Assembly: GCF_013213835.1 (NCBI RefSeq)
Contig: NZ_JABSSU010000003.1
Coordinates: 62,001-126,000 of the forward strand
Reading direction: 5' to 3'
Length of the DNA stretch: 64,000 bases
Source of the DNA: Winogradskyella sp.
Lineage (GTDB): Bacteria; Bacteroidota; Bacteroidia; Flavobacteriales; Flavobacteriaceae
Under the pieces are notes generated by a model, which saw only the letters and a list, made by a program, of their open reading frames with translations, did no database searches and was not told where the DNA came from. The translations under genes and the position numbers were made by a program. This document shows positions 61,656-64,000 of this stretch, piece by piece (position 1 is the stretch's first letter; the number at the start of each line of letters is the position of its first letter).

Positions 61656-64000
61656 TTACTTAAAAGGTAGCTTAAAACCAAAGGTTACGCCACTTTTTTC
61701 ATTATTTCTCACCCAAATTTTTCCGTTGTGGTTTTCGACAATTTGTTTACTAATTGCTAAACCCAAACCACTACCTTCAGGTTTCTGAATATTTTGGTTA
61801 TCAGATTGATAAAATTTATCAAAGATATACGGTAGATCTTGCTTTGGTATGCCTTTACCATTATCCTTAATCGTGACTTCCAAATATCCTTTTACATATT
61901 TATAGTCAGCAATTATCTTGCCCTTTTTTACTTCAACAAATTTTAATGCATTAGAAAGCAAATTTGTCAGTACCTGTAATATTCTATCTTCATCATATTC
62001 TGCATTTATATCACTGTTGCTAGCCATTACCATTTCTACTTGTTTTTTTGTCGCAATATGGTTGACTGAATCAAAGGTTCTTTTTATAGTTTCTCTAATA
62101 TTATGCTTTTGAATATTTAATTGTGCTCTACCTTTCGATAATTTTTCAAAATCTAAAATGTTATGTATTAAACGTGATAACCTATCACTATCCTGAAGCA
62201 TATTTTTAAGAAACTGTGTTTTAATTTCTTCTGGCATGTCGTCATCATCATCCATCAAAAGCTCAGTTGTGGCACGGATTCCGGTAATTGGGGTTTTTAA
62301 CTCGTGTGCTACAGTATCTAAAAACTCATCTTTTTGTTTGTCTTTTTCTCTAAGTTCTTGATTGGCATGTTTTAATTGATTCGTTAATGTTGTTAATTCT
62401 TCAGACTTTTCACGTAACAACTTATTTCTTGCAATGGTCTCTTTAGATTCTTCAAGCATTTTCAAAACTTCAACTAAACTCACTTCTTCTTCTTTTACCA
62501 CACTAGAAATTAAAATCTTTGCTGAAGCACTACCAATACTTCCAGTTAATAGCTTTTCAGAAAAATTAATTAATCTGGCATCTGCCATCTGTGTATCCGC
62601 AGGCAGATCGTACTTTCTAAAAAATAAATTCAACGCGCGTTCAGTACGTTTTTCACCTAAAAACTTGACCAATACATTTCTAATTTCAGCTACGTAGGCT
62701 TCACCTTTCCAAACTAATGCGCCATCCTGAAGATCTTTATAGTTTTGACTATCGATAAACATTTCGGCATAATTACGTTCTCGATAATTTCCTTTTATCA
62801 ATACTGAAAAAGTGATAAAGCAGAATATATTTACAATCATACTCCAGAAAAATGCATGTGCAGGTGGACTCAAGAAATCTATACCAAATAACGCATGTGG
62901 TTTTAACATTTCTATATTCAAAAATCCATTTTGAATGAAGTCATCCGTGCCGGTTAATGCGTAAGATGAAAATGGTAAAATGAGTGTATAAAAAACGACT
63001 ATAAAACCAGCTAAAATTCCAGCAATTACAGCTTTTGACGAACCGCGATTCCAAAACAAACCAATAAAAAATGATGGTGCTAGCTGTGTTATTATTACAA
63101 AAGCTATGAGTCCGATAGAATATAACGACAGTTCAAATGAAAAATTTACATAGAACGCATAAGCAAGTATGATTATAGAGAAAATTGAAATACGTCTAAT
63201 ATTCTTAATGTATTTGGCATTGCTTTCAGAACCGCTTTTAGAAAAACGATCTAAAAATCCATAAGGAATCACTAGGTTATTACTTACCATTGTAGATAAA
63301 GCTAGTGTTGCCACAACAACCATTGAAATCACTGCTGAAAAACCACCAAGAAAAACCAACACGGATAAAAATGTATTTCCATTTTTTAACGGTAACAGTA
63401 AGGCATAATACTCAGCTCTTTGAGTATCACCAATAGTGAGATTTCCAGCCCAAGCAATGAATATTACAAACACATTAAACAACAATAAATACAAGGGAAA
63501 CATCCATATGGCATTCTTTAAATGTTTTTCTCTGACATTTTCTACAACTGCTACTTGAAACTGTCTTGGTAATAAGAAAATAGCCATAAATGATAATAAA
63601 ATGGTATACAACCAATTAAAGCCATCTTCGAATCCATTGATTTTAGTCAACCTATCAAAATTTTCTGTTTGAGATATTTTTGAATAAATATCTTCAGTAC
63701 CATCAAATAAAAAATAAGTCACGTAAATACCTACAAACAGAAAAAACACTAATTTTAGTATAGATTCAAAAGCAACGGACATTACAATGCCTTTATGTTT
63801 TTCTGAAGCGTCTGTAGTTTGAGTGCCGAAGAATGTTGCAAATACCGCTAAAAGTAAAGCAATATAAAACGTAGAATCATCATATACCGAAGTTGACATA
63901 TAACTTGTATCATCGGATAAAATCTGAAATGTTTCAGAAACTGCCTTTAATTGCAATGAGATATATGGCACAATACCAAACAAACACACTAATGTTACTA
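61656..64000 (-). CDS. Sodium:solute symporter/histidine kinase fusion (N-terminus outside window)
   Basis: About 780 residues visible; the frame stays open to the window edge, so the protein continues to the right. Residues before about 400 are membrane helices of the SSS (sodium:solute symporter) family, including GIVPYISLQLKAVS. A coiled region (EKSEELTTLTNQLKHANQEL) leads to HisKA with the phosphoacceptor His in FLDTVAHELKTPITGI, and HATPase_c with NLLSNALKF, DNGKGIP and GSGLGLAI. CbrA-like architecture: transport or binding of a small nutrient is linked to phosphorylation. The neighbouring acs and prpE point to short-chain acids (inference). Confidence 0.9.
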   Translation of the reverse strand, partial: VTLVCLFGIVPYISLQLKAVSETFQILSDDTSYMSTSVYDDSTFYIALLLAVFATFFGTQTTDASEKHKGIVMSVAFESILKLVFFLFVGIYVTYFLFDGTEDIYSKISQTENFDRLTKINGFEDGFNWLYTILLSFMAIFLLPRQFQVAVVENVREKHLKNAIWMFPLYLLLFNVFVIFIAWAGNLTIGDTQRAEYYALLLPLKNGNTFLSVLVFLGGFSAVISMVVVATLALSTMVSNNLVIPYGFLDRFSKSGSESNAKYIKNIRRISIFSIIILAYAFYVNFSFELSLYSIGLIAFVIITQLAPSFFIGLFWNRGSSKAVIAGILAGFIVVFYTLILPFSSYALTGTDDFIQNGFLNIEMLKPHALFGIDFLSPPAHAFFWSMIVNIFCFITFSVLIKGNYRERNYAEMFIDSQNYKDLQDGALVWKGEAYVAEIRNVLVKFLGEKRTERALNLFFRKYDLPADTQMADARLINFSEKLLTGSIGSASAKILISSVVKEEEVSLVEVLKMLEESKETIARNKLLREKSEELTTLTNQLKHANQELREKDKQKDEFLDTVAHELKTPITGIRATTELLMDDDDDMPEEIKTQFLKNMLQDSDRLSRLIHNILDFEKLSKGRAQLNIQKHNIRETIKRTFDSVNHIATKKQVEMVMASNSDINAEYDEDRILQVLTNLLSNALKFVEVKKGKIIADYKYVKGYLEVTIKDNGKGIPKQDLPYIFDKFYQSDNQNIQKPEGSGLGLAISKQIVENHNGKIWVRNNEKSGVTFGFKLPFK

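Noticed and set aside
1..64000. CRISPR arrays, tRNA or rRNA genes, prophage or integrase genes
   Set aside because: I looked for regular repeats, cloverleaf-like segments and integrase or transposase proteins and saw none.

Overview
The window is AT-rich chromosomal DNA of a marine-type member of the Flavobacteriaceae (Bacteroidota). Support for this: many promoters carry the Bacteroidota -7 element TAnnTTTG. There is a T9SS C-terminal sorting domain, a CarboxypepD_reg plus TonB-dependent outer-membrane receptor, and families largely confined to this phylum (DUF4834, DUF3667, BatA-type membrane protein, alpha-oxoamine synthase of the sulfonolipid type). prfB has a programmed frameshift. No tRNA, rRNA, CRISPR array, transposase or phage gene was seen. 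Both window ends cut genes: an M61 peptidase on the left and a symporter-histidine kinase on the right.

Layout. 1-9.5 kb: M61 lipoprotein peptidase, a GT2 glycosyltransferase fused to a Rossmann domain, a run of BatA-like protein, dihydroorotase-like pseudoenzyme, small membrane protein and carboxylesterase, then an MBL hydrolase and a conserved 485-residue protein of unknown role. 9.5-16.8 kb: peroxiredoxin bcp, a GT4 gene wedged between bcp and nth (a broken copy of the nth 5' end remains at 10032), endonuclease III, a 47-residue small protein, an ECF sigma factor, uvrA and a DUF3667 protein. 17-25.6 kb: two related exported proteins, GT4, YfhO, DUF4834, an outer-membrane protein and a GNAT-like enzyme. 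25.7-38.4 kb: alpha-oxoamine synthase and a cysteine-synthase-like enzyme (possible sulfonolipid pair), S9 oligopeptidase, YbaB, a lipoprotein that looks like a thioester-domain adhesin, threonine aldolase, prfB, HAD, ArsC-like, a lysine-tailed exported protein and a TonB receptor.

38.6-44.3 kb is a compact four-gene operon: a 973-residue exported helical/outer-membrane protein, an exported trypsin-like protease, a second trypsin-like protease without a signal peptide, and a polytopic membrane protein. I know no described system with this composition; it is the best candidate for something new in the window.

44.6-64 kb is a two-carbon/short-chain-acid metabolism region: a cNMP/CBS/DUF294 signalling protein with a DnaQ-type exonuclease, the glyoxylate shunt genes aceB and aceA with a divergent RamB/ScfR-like regulator, acetyl-CoA synthetase, a propionyl-CoA-synthetase-like enzyme, a small membrane protein, a response regulator and a symporter-histidine kinase. 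Inside it, a two-gene module (T9SS-exported purple-acid-phosphatase-like protein and a TPR protein) is bracketed by an exact 46-bp direct repeat, which suggests recent insertion. The genes plausibly sense and import acetate or propionate, activate them to CoA esters and feed them into the glyoxylate cycle.
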